In this document: in pieces, positions 44,329 to 54,142 of the stretch
Numbering within the stretch: the stretch's first letter is position 1
Layout of the letters: each line of letters starts with the position of its first letter
Source of the DNA: Flagellimonas amoyensis
GTDB lineage: Bacteria; Bacteroidota; Bacteroidia; Flavobacteriales; Flavobacteriaceae
Length of the DNA: 64,000 nucleotides
Direction of reading: 5' to 3'
Assembly (NCBI RefSeq): GCF_003058265.1
Contig: NZ_QBUK01000006.1
Coordinates: 186,001-250,000 of the forward strand
Notes under the pieces: model-generated
Databases searched by the model: none
Seen by the model: the letters and a program-made list of their open reading frames with translations, nothing else
What the model was told of the DNA's origin: nothing
Translations under genes and position numbers: made by a program

Positions 44329-45582
44329 TTATAGCCCGAATGCTGCTTTCACCTTGTCCACCATGTCCAGTTTTTCCCAAGTGAAGAGTTCCACTTCTTT
44401 TTCGATCCTTCCATTATAGGGGGACTCGAACACCTTGGTCAAGGTTTGGGGTTCTTTGCCCAAATGGCCATAGGCGGCGGTTTCCAAATATATGGGATTG
44501 CGCAGTTTTAGACGTTCCTCAATGGCAAAAGGCCTCATATCGAAAAGCTCCGCGGCCTTCTTGGCAATCTCGCCATCACTAAGTTTTACGTTGGATGAAC
44601 CATAGGTTTCCACAAAAATGGAGGTCGGTTCCACCACTCCGATGGCATAACTGACCTGTACCAAAATTTCATCGGCCACCCCGGCAGCGACCAAATTCTT
44701 TGCCATGTGGCGCGCAGCATAAGCGGCACTTCGGTCCACTTTGCTCGGGTCTTTGCCACTAAAGGCACCTCCACCATGGGCTCCCTTGCCTCCGTAGGTA
44801 TCCACAATGATCTTTCTACCGGTCAATCCGGTATCGCCATGTGGTCCACCGATCACAAACTTTCCGGTAGGGTTGATGTGGTATTTGATCTTATCGTTGA
44901 AAAGTTTTTGGATATCCTCCGGCAACAGGCTTTTCACCTCGGGGATAAGAATATTGATGATGTCTTCCTTGATCTGGGCCAACATCACCTCATCCGCAGC
45001 AAATTCATCGTGTTGCGTAGAGACCACAATGGTATCGATACGCTGTGGCACATTGTCATCGGAATATTCAATGGTCACTTGGGACTTGGCATCGGGACGC
45101 AGATAACTGATGCGTTTTCCTTCCCTACGCAGATCGGCAAGTACCTGCAAGATCTTATGGGAAATATCCAACGCCAAAGGCATGTAATTATCGGTTTCCT
45201 TGGTGGCATAACCGAACATCATGCCCTGGTCACCGGCACCTTGCTCCTCTTTGCTGCCCCTGTCCACCCCTTGGTTGATGTCCTGTGACTGTTCGTGGAT
45301 CAGAGAGATCACCCCACAGGAATCGCCACTGAACTTGTATTCGCCCTTGGTATAGCCAATATTGTTGATGACCTCCCTGGCAATGCTCTGCAGGTCCACA
45401 TAGGTATGGCTCTTCACCTCGCCGGCCAAGACCACCTGACCCGTGGTCACCAAGGTCTCGCAGGCCACTTTGCTCTCGGGGTCAAAGGCCAAAAAATTAT
45501 CCAATAGGGCATCACTGATCTGGTCCGCGATCTTATCCGGATGTCCTTCACTAACAGATTCTGATGTAAACAAATATGGCAT
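44329..45582 (-). CDS. metK: S-adenosylmethionine synthetase
   Basis: Makes SAM from methionine and ATP. 417 residues. '[24 protein letters not shown]', '[16 protein letters not shown]' and '[18 protein letters not shown]' are the family signatures with ATP- and metal-binding residues. Its own transcript starts about 165 bases upstream and carries a SAM-II-like aptamer, so synthesis of SAM is presumably feedback-controlled. ATG start at 45582. Confidence 0.97.
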   Translation of the reverse strand: MPYLFTSESVSEGHPDKIADQISDALLDNFLAFDPESKVACETLVTTGQVVLAGEVKSHTYVDLQSIAREVINNIGYTKGEYKFSGDSCGVISLIHEQSQDINQGVDRGSKEEQGAGDQGMMFGYATKETDNYMPLALDISHKILQVLADLRREGKRISYLRPDAKSQVTIEYSDDNVPQRIDTIVVSTQHDEFAADEVMLAQIKEDIINILIPEVKSLLPEDIQKLFNDKIKYHINPTGKFVIGGPHGDTGLTGRKIIVDTYGGKGAHGGGAFSGKDPSKVDRSAAYAARHMAKNLVAAGVADEILVQVSYAIGVVEPTSIFVETYGSSNVKLSDGEIAKKAAELFDMRPFAIEERLKLRNPIYLETAAYGHLGKEPQTLTKVFESPYNGRIEKEVELFTWEKLDMVDKVKAAFGL

Positions 45583-45664
45583 TGTTCTTATTTAATGGAA
45601 GTATTCTGACAGATGCCCAGCAAAGAAGTTCGTAACCCTTGAAGAGTGGTGTCGGGCATTGCCC

Positions 45665-45746
45665 AACACGAACTGCTTTAGCATTTTTCTTGTGCCAAAC
45701 CATTTTGGCCACGGAGGTTGCAATCAGTCAAATCTTTCCTCGTTCT
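45665..45746 (-). ncRNA. SAM-II-class riboswitch candidate (long-loop type) upstream of metK
   Basis: Minus strand: GAGGAAAGATTTGACTGATT, then GCAACCTCC, a ~27-base variable loop, and GCTAAAGCAGT. This gives P1 GAGG/CCTC enclosing GATTTG, and a pseudoknot ACTG (in the P1 loop) with CAGT just after GCTAAA, the SAM-II layout. Weinberg et al. described Bacteroidota SAM-II relatives with long loops. A strong hairpin (outer arms GTTCGT/ACGAAC, inner GTTGGGC/GCCCGAC) follows at about 45625-45675 and may form the expression platform. Confidence 0.72.
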
Positions 45747-45752
45747 GATGGG

Positions 45753-45782
45753 CAAAAGTACGTATTTGAATGATATTTCAAA
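45753..45782 (-). promoter_or_regulatory. Promoter of metK
   Basis: TTTTG (-33) and TACTTTTG (-7, 45753-45760) with an 18-base spacer from TTG to TA, a near-perfect Bacteroidota promoter. Transcription would begin close to 45747, right at the 5' edge of the aptamer. Confidence 0.75.
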
Positions 45783-45914
45783 ACTTTGTTCCCTGAGGTT
45801 TGCCCGCTTTTCCATTTCGTCCAGTTTTTTTTCTTGAAGTGGATATACTTTGTATATTGCGCCGATTAGATTTCCCTAGTCCTCGAACACCAACATCATA
45901 AACACCAACATCTT

Positions 45915-46529
45915 ATGCACATTGCTGTAGCAGGAAACATTGGCGCCGGAAAGACCACCCTGACCAACTTGCTTGCAAAACACTACAAGTGGGATGCCCA
46001 TTTTGAGGATGTGGTGGACAATCCCTATCTGGATGATTTCTATACCCAGATGGAACGTTGGAGCTTCAACTTACAGATCTACTTCCTGAACAGCCGCTAC
46101 CGGCAGATCTTGAAGATCAGGGAAAGCGGGAAGGATGTAATCCAGGACCGGACCATTTATGAGGATGCCCATATTTTTGCACCCAACCTCCACGCCATGG
46201 GCCTGATGACCAACCGTGATTTTGAGAATTACAGGAGTCTTTTTGAGCTGATGGAAAGTTTGGTGGAGCCGCCGGACCTATTGATCTATCTCCGCAGCTC
46301 CATCCCCAATTTGGTGAACCAGATCCACAAACGGGGGCGGGACTATGAAAATTCCATTTCCATTGATTACCTCAGCCGGCTGAACGAACGCTACGAGGCC
46401 TGGGCCAATACCTATGCCAAAGGTAAATTGCTCATTTTTGATGTGGACGACCTGGATTTTGTATCCGATCCCGAAGACTTGGGCAAAGTCATCAACAGAA
46501 TTGATGCGGAGATCCATGGATTGTTCTAG
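45915..46529 (+). CDS. Deoxynucleoside kinase
   Basis: 204 residues, dNK/dGK-like. P-loop 'AVAGNIGAGKTTLTNLL', 'FEDVVDNPYLDDFY', 'DVIQDRTIYEDAHIFA' (the ERS/DRx catalytic motif) and lid 'KRGRDYENSI'. It phosphorylates deoxynucleosides for salvage; base preference cannot be read. Divergent from metK across a 330-base gap holding both promoters. A possible plus-strand -7 box TATACTTTG lies near 45843. Confidence 0.93.
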   Translation: MHIAVAGNIGAGKTTLTNLLAKHYKWDAHFEDVVDNPYLDDFYTQMERWSFNLQIYFLNSRYRQILKIRESGKDVIQDRTIYEDAHIFAPNLHAMGLMTNRDFENYRSLFELMESLVEPPDLLIYLRSSIPNLVNQIHKRGRDYENSISIDYLSRLNERYEAWANTYAKGKLLIFDVDDLDFVSDPEDLGKVINRIDAEIHGLF

Positions 46530-46617
46530 GAAAATTAAAGGGCAATGCCCATCCATTTTTTCCAACCTCTTTTATGTATTTGCTTTGCAATGATGCTCAT
46601 CCTATCCCCTATTTGGA

Positions 46618-47367
46618 ATGAAATGCCATAAAATATTATTATCTGCTGGGTTCCTGATCTCGTCCCTCTCATTTGGACAAAAAACCAAGACAGATTCCAT
46701 ACCCTCTACCAGCCTTCCGTTCAAATACGAATCCCTTATCATCCCGACCGCCCTCATCACCTATGGTGTCATCGGTCTGGAAAGCCATCAACTGAAATTC
46801 ATCAACTCCGACATCAAAAACGAGATCAACGAACACATCGACACCAAGTTCACCATCGATGACATCTCGCAATACAGTCCATTTCTATCAGTTTATGGCC
46901 TAAATGCCATCGGCATTAAAGGAAAGAACAATTTTAAGGACAGGACCGTGGTCTTGGGCACCGCCTATCTCATTATGGGAACCACGGTGAACATTGTCAA
47001 AAAAGTTTCCAACGAGGAACGCCCCGACGGATCTTCCAAAAACTCATTTCCTTCCGGCCATACCGCCACAGCTTTCATGGGGGCCGAATTTTTATATCAA
47101 GAATACAAAGATGTGTCCGTTTGGTATGGCATCACAGGTTATGTTGTTGCAGCCGGCACCGGCTTCTTCAGAATGTACAACGACCGCCATTGGCTCACCG
47201 ATGTGACCGCAGGTGCGGGAATCGGTATGTTGAGCACCAAAATTGCCTATTGGGTTCATCCCTGGGTCAAAAGGACCCTTTTCAAGGGCAGGGAAACCAT
47301 GGACGGACTGGTCATGCCCTTTTACAATGGAAGGGAATGGGGCGTGGGAATTTCCATGGCATTCTAA
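46618..47367 (+). CDS. PAP2-family phosphatase, exported
   Basis: 249 residues with a signal peptide (MKCHKILLSAGFLISSLSFG). The acid-phosphatase signature is complete: 'KKVSNEERPDGSS' (KxxxxxxRP), 'NSFPSGHTATAFM' (PSGH) and 'MYNDRHWLTDVTAG' (RHxxxD). Likely dephosphorylates a lipid or isoprenoid pyrophosphate (undecaprenyl-PP or phosphatidylglycerol-P) at the membrane; the exact substrate is unknown. Follows the kinase by 88 bases, probably independent. Confidence 0.92.
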   Translation: MKCHKILLSAGFLISSLSFGQKTKTDSIPSTSLPFKYESLIIPTALITYGVIGLESHQLKFINSDIKNEINEHIDTKFTIDDISQYSPFLSVYGLNAIGIKGKNNFKDRTVVLGTAYLIMGTTVNIVKKVSNEERPDGSSKNSFPSGHTATAFMGAEFLYQEYKDVSVWYGITGYVVAAGTGFFRMYNDRHWLTDVTAGAGIGMLSTKIAYWVHPWVKRTLFKGRETMDGLVMPFYNGREWGVGISMAF

Positions 47368-47510
47368 AAGGCTCATCTTCCTTCAAATAAATTGTACCAT
47401 TTCCCTCACCCAAACGACCCGTTCCCTCATTTCCTTTTTTAATAGGTTGATTTTCAAAGTAGTTTAGACCTACTGTTAACTACGCCCTTTGGGCCAAAAA
47501 CTTGAAAATC

Positions 47511-48227
47511 ATGGAAACGAAAAAGAACCAAAAACTGGACCCCAACCGAAACAGCCTGCTCTATTTTTTTGTAGGAATGACAATGATGCTACTCATGGCC
47601 TTTTTGGCCTTGGAGTGGAAGACCTTTTATTCCAGTGACGAATGGGACAGAGCCACCCTGAAGATCCAAGACGATTTGATCGAGGAAGTACCCATCACCA
47701 TGCAAAAATTGCCTGATCCGCCCAAACCCCAAATCATTACTCCTCCCAAAATTGAAATAGCAGATGATGATGAGAAAATTGAAGAAACTGTAATTGAGGC
47801 AGTAGATCCCAATCAAGATACCGAAATCGCCAAGGTCGAAGACATTGCCGTAGCCGAAGAAGATATTCCCGAAACTGTATTCTTCTCCGTTATTGAGAAC
47901 GCCCCTGTATTCCCAGGGTGTGAAAATGAGTCAACCGAAAAAGAAAAAAGGGAGTGTTTTCAGGAAATGATGCAAAACCATATCCGTAAAAACTTCCGCT
48001 ACCCCGAACCGGCCCAAGAAATGGGCATACAGGGCAAGGTGAACGTTATTTTTGTAATCCAAAAGGATGGCAGCATCGGAAACGTACAAATGCGCGGACC
48101 GGACAAGAGTTTGGAGACGGAAGCGGCCCGAATCATTTCCAAGTTGCCCAAAATGGCACCGGGCAAACAACGGGGCACCGCCGTGAAGGTTCCCTATTCC
48201 ATTCCCATCACCTTTAGATTGAATTAA
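47511..48227 (+). CDS. TonB-family energy transducer
   Basis: 238 residues. One N-terminal membrane anchor ('LLYFFVGMTMMLLMAFLAL'), a short proline/acidic periplasmic linker ('LPDPPKPQIITPPKIEIADD'), and a C-terminal TonB domain ('MGIQGKVNVIFVIQKDGSIG', 'VKVPYSIPITFRLN'). 'PVFPGCENE' before the domain is typical of flavobacterial TonB. ATG at 47511 preferred over TTG at 47502. ExbB/ExbD are not adjacent. Confidence 0.92.
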   Translation: METKKNQKLDPNRNSLLYFFVGMTMMLLMAFLALEWKTFYSSDEWDRATLKIQDDLIEEVPITMQKLPDPPKPQIITPPKIEIADDDEKIEETVIEAVDPNQDTEIAKVEDIAVAEEDIPETVFFSVIENAPVFPGCENESTEKEKRECFQEMMQNHIRKNFRYPEPAQEMGIQGKVNVIFVIQKDGSIGNVQMRGPDKSLETEAARIISKLPKMAPGKQRGTAVKVPYSIPITFRLN

Positions 48228-48252
48228 CCCTGCATCTTGACTATTTCTTCTG

Positions 48253-48284
48253 TCACTCCTTCGACTGTGCTCAGGATGACAGCC
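48253..48284. repeat. Dispersed palindromic element (variant)
   Basis: TCCTTCGACTGTGCTCAGGA followed by TGACAGCC, downstream of tonB; same family as at 33000 and 37100. Confidence 0.75.
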
Positions 48285-48313
48285 CGATATGACAAGGATT
48301 GGATTCCTCCCAT

Positions 48314-48342
48314 AAAAAAACCACGCCAAGGCGTGGTTTTTT
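48314..48342. terminator. Bidirectional terminator between tonB and hppA
   Basis: AAAACCACGCC-AA-GGCGTGGTTTT with T-runs on both sides, between convergent genes. Confidence 0.92.
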
Positions 48343-48364
48343 CAGCTTTAGGGTAAAGCGAGCG

Positions 48365-50770
48365 CTAATTCTTTGCCTTAGCACTGTTTTTATAGGCTTC
48401 CACCAATTTTTCTACTTCTTCCTTGGTGTCGGCAACAAATTCCTTGGTTTCTTCCTTCAAGTCACCATCTACCTCAGTGCTTGAGGTAACAACAGCTTTA
48501 TAGGCTCCTTCAGCCGTATTGCTCATTTCGATACGGATCTGCTTTTCGATGGTTCTGGATTCTTTCATACCATCCTCAGAAATTGTAATTGTAGTTCCAT
48601 CTTCCTTGGTCATGCTGATACCATCCTCAGAAGAAAGGCTTACCAAACTAGGGGCTATCACCAATGCCACAACGGACATCAATTTCAACAAAATGTTCAA
48701 AGAAGGGCCTGAGGTATCCTTGAACGGATCACCCACGGTATCACCAACTACGGCTGCCTTGTGGGCATCACTTCCCTTACGTCCTTCGCTTTCGATGGTC
48801 TTCTTGGCATTGTCCCAAGCTCCACCTGCGTTGGATTGGAAAATGGCCATCAACACACCAGCTGTGGTCACGCCTGCCAACAAACCTCCCAACATTTCGG
48901 CACCACCGATGAACCCGACGGCAACGGGAACGGCAATTGCCAACAATCCGGGCAATACCATTTCCTTGATGGAGGCCTTCGTTGAAATGGCCACGCATTT
49001 ATCGTATTCCGCTACACCATCGGCAGCATCAAATATTTTTCTGTCCTCGGCAGATGCCTTGGAAATGTCGGAATCATACTTCCGCATCACTTCCAATGCC
49101 GCTTTCAGTTGGGGAATGTCCCTGAACTGGCGACGTACTTCCTCGATCATGGCCATGGCCGCCCTACCCACTGCATTCATGGAAAGTGCGGAGAACACGA
49201 AGGGAAGCATACCCCCTACCAAAAGTCCCGCCATGATATCTGGTTGTGAAACATCGATGGATTCTACTCCTGCTGTCTTCATGAAGGCTGCAAAAAGTGC
49301 CAAGGCGGTCAAGGCCGCAGAAGCAATGGCAAATCCTTTTCCAATGGCCGCTGTAGTGTTTCCAACAGCATCCAATTTATCTGTCCGTTCACGAACTTCT
49401 TTTGGCAGTTCCGCCATTTCGGCAATACCACCTGCGTTATCAGAAATAGGTCCGTAGGCATCGACGGCCAATTGGATTCCTGTATTTGCCAACATACCCA
49501 CGGCAGCGATCGCGATTCCGTAAAGTCCGGCAAAGTGATGCGAAACCAAAATGGCCGCAGCGATCAAAACGATCGGAATGGCGGTTGACATCATCCCAAC
49601 ACCCAATCCTGCAATGATGTTGGTCGCAGATCCTGTTTCGGACTGGCGAACGATAGAGTTTACAGGTTTTGTTCCCGTTCCTGTATAATATTCGGTAACC
49701 TTACCGACCAAAAGTCCGGCCACCAAACCAGCGATGGTTGCCAAGAACACACCCAAAGAGGTATATTCAGTGCCTCCTTCAACCCAAGATTCTGGCAACA
49801 TTCCTTTGATGATGAAATAGGAAGCCACCAACATAAGACCCGCGGAACCAAATTCACCTATGTTCAAAGCGGTCTGAGGGTTTCCGCCATCCTTTACTTT
49901 TACAAAGAAGGTTCCTATAATGGACATTACGATGCCCACCGCAGCCAATGCCAAAGGCAGGTACACCGCTCCAAGACCATCAAAGCCAGCTTGGAATTCT
50001 GGCAATCCGGCAAAAACGGCTCCCAATACCATGGTTCCGATAATGGAACCCACATAGGATTCAAAAAGGTCGGCACCCATACCGGCCACATCCCCAACGT
50101 TGTCCCCAACGTTATCCGCAATGGTAGCGGGGTTCAATGGGTGATCTTCCGGAATACCGGCTTCCACTTTTCCAACAAGGTCGGCACCTACGTCGGCTGC
50201 TTTGGTATAGATTCCACCTCCCACACGCGCAAAAAGTGCGATGGAGGATGCACCAAGTGAAAATCCTGAAAGCACATTGAGTACTTCACCAAGTTCCCAG
50301 CCTTGGCCACTGTATATCATAAAAAGTCCACTCAATCCAAGAACACCAAGACCCACAACACCAAGGCCCATAACGGCCCCACCGGCAAAAGCGACTTCGA
50401 GGGCCTTGCCCAAAGAGGTCCTTGCTGCATTTGTGGTCCTTACGTTGGCCTTTGTGGCGACCTTCATCCCAATGAAACCTGCCAAGGCAGAACAGATGGC
50501 CCCTACAACAAAGGAAACGGCCACCATCCCATTGGAACCGGCCTCATTGCTCCCTTTGAAGAACAATAGTACGGCCACGGCCAAAACAAATATGCTGAGT
50601 ATTTTGTATTCTGCCTTTAAGAACGACATTGCCCCATCCGCAATGTTCTTGGCGATTCGCGCCATTTTAGCGTCACCGACCTCTTGTTTGGAAATCCATA
50701 CGTTCTTAATGAAAACGTACAACAGGCCCAGGATACCAAAAACGGGCAGAAATTTTACGATCAAATCCAT
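48365..50770 (-). CDS. hppA: Membrane-bound ion-translocating pyrophosphatase
   Basis: 801 residues, about sixteen membrane helices; couples PPi hydrolysis to H+ and/or Na+ transport. '[35 protein letters not shown]' region (split: [18 protein letters not shown]) is the PPi site. '[17 protein letters not shown]' carries Ala rather than Lys, as in K+-dependent enzymes. Residues after about 715 form an ~85-residue hydrophilic tail ('[20 protein letters not shown]', '[19 protein letters not shown]') absent from classical ~700-residue proteins. Soluble ppa lies just upstream. Confidence 0.95.
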   Translation of the reverse strand: MDLIVKFLPVFGILGLLYVFIKNVWISKQEVGDAKMARIAKNIADGAMSFLKAEYKILSIFVLAVAVLLFFKGSNEAGSNGMVAVSFVVGAICSALAGFIGMKVATKANVRTTNAARTSLGKALEVAFAGGAVMGLGVVGLGVLGLSGLFMIYSGQGWELGEVLNVLSGFSLGASSIALFARVGGGIYTKAADVGADLVGKVEAGIPEDHPLNPATIADNVGDNVGDVAGMGADLFESYVGSIIGTMVLGAVFAGLPEFQAGFDGLGAVYLPLALAAVGIVMSIIGTFFVKVKDGGNPQTALNIGEFGSAGLMLVASYFIIKGMLPESWVEGGTEYTSLGVFLATIAGLVAGLLVGKVTEYYTGTGTKPVNSIVRQSETGSATNIIAGLGVGMMSTAIPIVLIAAAILVSHHFAGLYGIAIAAVGMLANTGIQLAVDAYGPISDNAGGIAEMAELPKEVRERTDKLDAVGNTTAAIGKGFAIASAALTALALFAAFMKTAGVESIDVSQPDIMAGLLVGGMLPFVFSALSMNAVGRAAMAMIEEVRRQFRDIPQLKAALEVMRKYDSDISKASAEDRKIFDAADGVAEYDKCVAISTKASIKEMVLPGLLAIAVPVAVGFIGGAEMLGGLLAGVTTAGVLMAIFQSNAGGAWDNAKKTIESEGRKGSDAHKAAVVGDTVGDPFKDTSGPSLNILLKLMSVVALVIAPSLVSLSSEDGISMTKEDGTTITISEDGMKESRTIEKQIRIEMSNTAEGAYKAVVTSSTEVDGDLKEETKEFVADTKEEVEKLVEAYKNSAKAKN

Positions 50771-50827
50771 AATTTGAGTTGTTTAAGAAATTTTTAACGG
50801 CTGCTAAAGTAGTAAAATACGAAGTAA

Positions 50828-50868
50828 TAAAAAAAATACGCCATTGTTTATAAATGGCGTATTTTTTT
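50828..50868. terminator. Terminator of ppa
   Basis: 12-bp stem AAATACGCCATT/AAATGGCGTATTT with T-runs on both strands, between ppa and hppA; the two pyrophosphatases are therefore separate transcripts. Confidence 0.9.
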
Positions 50869-50882
50869 ATAATTATTATTAC

Positions 50883-51410
50883 CTATATGGTATAGGTTCG
50901 TTTCTTTTTGTGCTCACTGTCATCATAGCGTTTCACACATTCGTGGTAAATCTGGATGGCTTCGTCCACACCGCCCCAGCCACCGGTATCCACTTTCTTT
51001 TTTTCAAGGTCCTTATACACTTGGAAAAAGTGTTCTATCTCCTTCAATCTGTGCGGGTTAAGCTCACTGATATCGTCCCTCTTGCTCCAAATGGGGTCGG
51101 AAACGGGCACACAGATCAATTTTTCATCGGGTCCCTTTTCATCGGTCATGTGGAAAACCCCAACGGGCTTCACCTCCATCACCACCATGGGATAGGTAGG
51201 TTCTGTTCCCAATACGAGTACATCCAGGGGATCGTGGTCCAAGGCCAAGGTCTCCGGCACAAAACCATAATCGCCGGGATACATCATGGAAGAAAACAGG
51301 GTACGGTCGAACCGTATTTTATGTAAAGTGAAATCGTATTCGTACTTGTTTCGACTACCCTTTGGAATTTCGATGAGCACGTCAAAAGTGACTGTTTGTT
51401 TTTTGGACAT
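50883..51410 (-). CDS. ppa: Soluble inorganic pyrophosphatase (family I)
   Basis: 175 residues. 'VLIEIPKGSRNKYEYD' and the signature 'LDHDPLDVLVLG' (DxDxxD: Asp cluster binding Mg) are visible, with 'DDISELNPHRLKEIEHFFQVYKDLE' near the end (DISELNPHRLKEIEHFF, then YKDLE). Hydrolyses PPi in the cytosol. MSKKQTVTFD at 51410 is the better start than 51434. It sits next to the membrane PPase, which would conserve the energy instead. Confidence 0.95.
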   Translation of the reverse strand: MSKKQTVTFDVLIEIPKGSRNKYEYDFTLHKIRFDRTLFSSMMYPGDYGFVPETLALDHDPLDVLVLGTEPTYPMVVMEVKPVGVFHMTDEKGPDEKLICVPVSDPIWSKRDDISELNPHRLKEIEHFFQVYKDLEKKKVDTGGWGGVDEAIQIYHECVKRYDDSEHKKKRTYTI

Positions 51411-51486
51411 TCTTGAAGTTTTAATTTGGTGCAAAAATAACCAGTATAGCTGGAATAGGGCAAATAAATTGCTGTATTCGTATCAA

Positions 51487-53982
51487 TTAAAAGTTAAATC
51501 CGAAGGTTCCCGTGATTCCGAAGCGGCGTGCATCGGGATTGTCCAAGTAATTGCCCCTGAAATTAAAGTCGATCCGTAATATCTTGAAAATGTTCCCCAC
51601 CCCGAAGGAGTATTCCCAATAGATTTGATCTTCCGGGGCCATCAATGGGATATTGGCAGGTGCGCTGAGTGCGATGTTCTCATCGGACAATTGGCCCCAT
51701 GCTCCCCTGAGCCCTACTATTTCACGCAGATTGAGTTTACGCAACAAGGGAACCCGAGAAAATAAGCGCCCATTGAAGTTGTGTTCCAAGTGCACGGTCG
51801 CATACGTATCGGTCACAAACTCATAAAAATCAAGATTGGGAAATACGTTGTACAGCGAGAAAAGGGTCTGGTTCCCTGGAATGACGCTTAATAGACTCAA
51901 CGGGACCTCGCCAAAGGTCTTACCCAGTTCCACACTGCTCGTCAATCGGCCCAATCCCCCTATCTGCCATGGCTGTCTGTATGAGAACTGCAAGCGTTCG
52001 TAATCGAAATCACTTTCCAGAAAACCACTTATACCTTTGGTATAGTTGAGCACCAGGGTGCTGTAATTGTCATTGATATTCGCTCTTTCCACCCCATAGC
52101 CAATGGTCCGTTTGCCCGGCGTGTAGATCAAGGTAGTGGTCAAATCCAACTGTTTCACTTCGGATGATATGCCCGTGGGGGAATCAGGGTCCACATAATC
52201 CAGATTGAAGGCTTCCGGCAATGCGGAACTCAAGGTCCGGAACGAGCTTCCCACACTGATCCTAAAATTTTTTACGGGTTCCATCTCCACATTGAAGGTG
52301 GAGAGGTTGATGTTGGTAAGCCTGTTGTTGGAGCCGACAGTGACCAAGGAAGACGATGCAATACTCCTTCCCAGAACGTCATTGGTACTGGTGAGACTGA
52401 GCCCCAATTGCTCTATGTCCCTTCGGTTACCACCGGAAATCATGAGCCTGCTCTTTCGATCCAGCAGAAACTTGCCTGAAAAGCCGTGCTTGAACTTTTT
52501 ATCGTCAAACCCATAGGCCATATAACCTTCCAAACGCCAAGTATCGTTTTGCCCAAAATAGGTCCGTGCACCTCCCCGCAAACGGATTCCTTCGGCATCG
52601 TTATAGCCAAAAGTGCTGTAGATGTCCCCAATGTCGATGTTCCATTTGTCAATTTCGACATAGCCCGAACCCAAGATACTCACAATGTCGTAATAGGTCC
52701 TGAACTTGGGCACGGTCTTTAAGGTATCCAGCAGCTTGAAAATCCCTGACTCATCATCGTTCAGATTTTCCAAACGGGCATTTTTCCAGAACAGACTGTC
52801 CTGCGAGAACACCCTTGGATCATAGGGATCGGAGACCGCTTTGTAAAATTCCTCGGGTCGGCGGTTATTGAAATTGTAATTGTCATAAACCGTGGTACGC
52901 TTGCCATACACCCCTTTTGATTCTTCCTTTTTGGAAAAACTGAAATCGCTCAGCATGTAATCCCGCTTCAGCAAAAAGACCGAATCGCTCACCACGTTGA
53001 ACTCCTGTTCAATATAGATTTCCTTCACCCAGTTGATGTTGGCACTTTTGGTGACCTGCATGTTGATCTTCTTGATGGCGAAGGTGGTGTCGTTCACCCA
53101 AAAATCCCCTTTGAAGGTGAGCTCGTTCTTCCGTCTGGGATAATAGATGATGTTATAGCACCATTTGTTGTCGATAAAAGTACTGTCCGAAAGCACATAA
53201 TTATAAGTGTCAATCCCGGTTTTGGACAAGGGGCTGGTGAAACTCTTATCAAAAAATTTCAGATAGTTGTCATAAATGTCATAATCCGAATACAGGTCCT
53301 CCACAAAGGCCGTGATGGCCTGGTTGCCACTGAACCCGGAACTTTTGTTGCCCAGCACATCCTCTTTTTCCTTTTCAATCGTGTTGTCCCCATAGACTTT
53401 GGAGAAAGTCTCGTTCAAAAAGATGGGGAGGTAGGTTTTTCCCGTGATCCGGGACGTGTCCAAATCCTCGAACATAAACTCCAACCCCTTAAAAAGTTTG
53501 CTTTTTATCAGCGCACTGTCTATCGTATTGAGATCAAACTCCACCTTTTCGTATTTGTCATACTGGTATTGCTTGAACTTACGAACCCCGTTCTCCCGCT
53601 TTTTCTCCCATATCTTCCTGAGAATGTCGATTGCCGGGTTGTCCTTTTTGGACTGTTTTCCGGTATAGACCACCACTTCCCTCAACTGTTCGGCAGATTC
53701 CGTCAGTACGATCTCCATCCCATAGTTCACTTTTTGGGTGAGCAGGATTTCCTTGGATTCATACCCCATAAAAGACACCTTGATGGTCTTATAGGTATTG
53801 TCCGATTCAAAATAGAAACGGCCATTATCGTTGGTGATGGTGCCTTCGGTAGAGCCTGTGAAGATGATATTGGCAAAGGCGATGGGCATTCCCGATTCAT
53901 CCTTCACGATTCCCTCGATCTTGGTCTGGGAAAAGGCAGTTAAAAAAGTAAAGCAGAAAAAAACAAGGAGATATCTTTTCAT
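51487..53982 (-). CDS. DUF5686 / carboxypeptidase-regulatory-like outer membrane protein
   Basis: 831 residues. Signal peptide MKRYLLVFFCFTFLTAFSQ, then a carboxypeptidase-regulatory-like (CarbopepD_reg_2) Ig domain ('IEGIVKDESGMPIAFANIIF'), a DUF5686 core ('DILRKIWEKKRENGVRKFKQ'), and a beta-barrel-like C-terminus ending in the aromatic 'RFGITGTFGFNF'. Typical of Bacteroidota outer-membrane proteins of unknown function. The start at 53982 is fixed by the signal peptide. Monocistronic. Confidence 0.88.
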   Translation of the reverse strand: MKRYLLVFFCFTFLTAFSQTKIEGIVKDESGMPIAFANIIFTGSTEGTITNDNGRFYFESDNTYKTIKVSFMGYESKEILLTQKVNYGMEIVLTESAEQLREVVVYTGKQSKKDNPAIDILRKIWEKKRENGVRKFKQYQYDKYEKVEFDLNTIDSALIKSKLFKGLEFMFEDLDTSRITGKTYLPIFLNETFSKVYGDNTIEKEKEDVLGNKSSGFSGNQAITAFVEDLYSDYDIYDNYLKFFDKSFTSPLSKTGIDTYNYVLSDSTFIDNKWCYNIIYYPRRKNELTFKGDFWVNDTTFAIKKINMQVTKSANINWVKEIYIEQEFNVVSDSVFLLKRDYMLSDFSFSKKEESKGVYGKRTTVYDNYNFNNRRPEEFYKAVSDPYDPRVFSQDSLFWKNARLENLNDDESGIFKLLDTLKTVPKFRTYYDIVSILGSGYVEIDKWNIDIGDIYSTFGYNDAEGIRLRGGARTYFGQNDTWRLEGYMAYGFDDKKFKHGFSGKFLLDRKSRLMISGGNRRDIEQLGLSLTSTNDVLGRSIASSSLVTVGSNNRLTNINLSTFNVEMEPVKNFRISVGSSFRTLSSALPEAFNLDYVDPDSPTGISSEVKQLDLTTTLIYTPGKRTIGYGVERANINDNYSTLVLNYTKGISGFLESDFDYERLQFSYRQPWQIGGLGRLTSSVELGKTFGEVPLSLLSVIPGNQTLFSLYNVFPNLDFYEFVTDTYATVHLEHNFNGRLFSRVPLLRKLNLREIVGLRGAWGQLSDENIALSAPANIPLMAPEDQIYWEYSFGVGNIFKILRIDFNFRGNYLDNPDARRFGITGTFGFNF

Positions 53983-54084
53983 GTTCAGATATATGGGACA
54001 ATTAGGGATAACCACCAAAGGCTTTCCCGTTTCAATTTCGGTCAAATTTGGTTCAAAAGTAGTTTCCTATCAAAAATTGTTCCC

Positions 54085-54118
54085 TAAAAAAGCCCCGACA
54101 ACTCTGTTGACGGGGCTA
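54085..54118 (-). terminator. Terminator of pdhB
   Basis: AGCCCCGtCAAC/GTTGtCGGGGCT stem with TTTTTT following on the minus strand, 25 bases past the pdhB stop. Confidence 0.9.
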
Positions 54119-54142
54119 ATATACCTTACAAATAGAATACTA

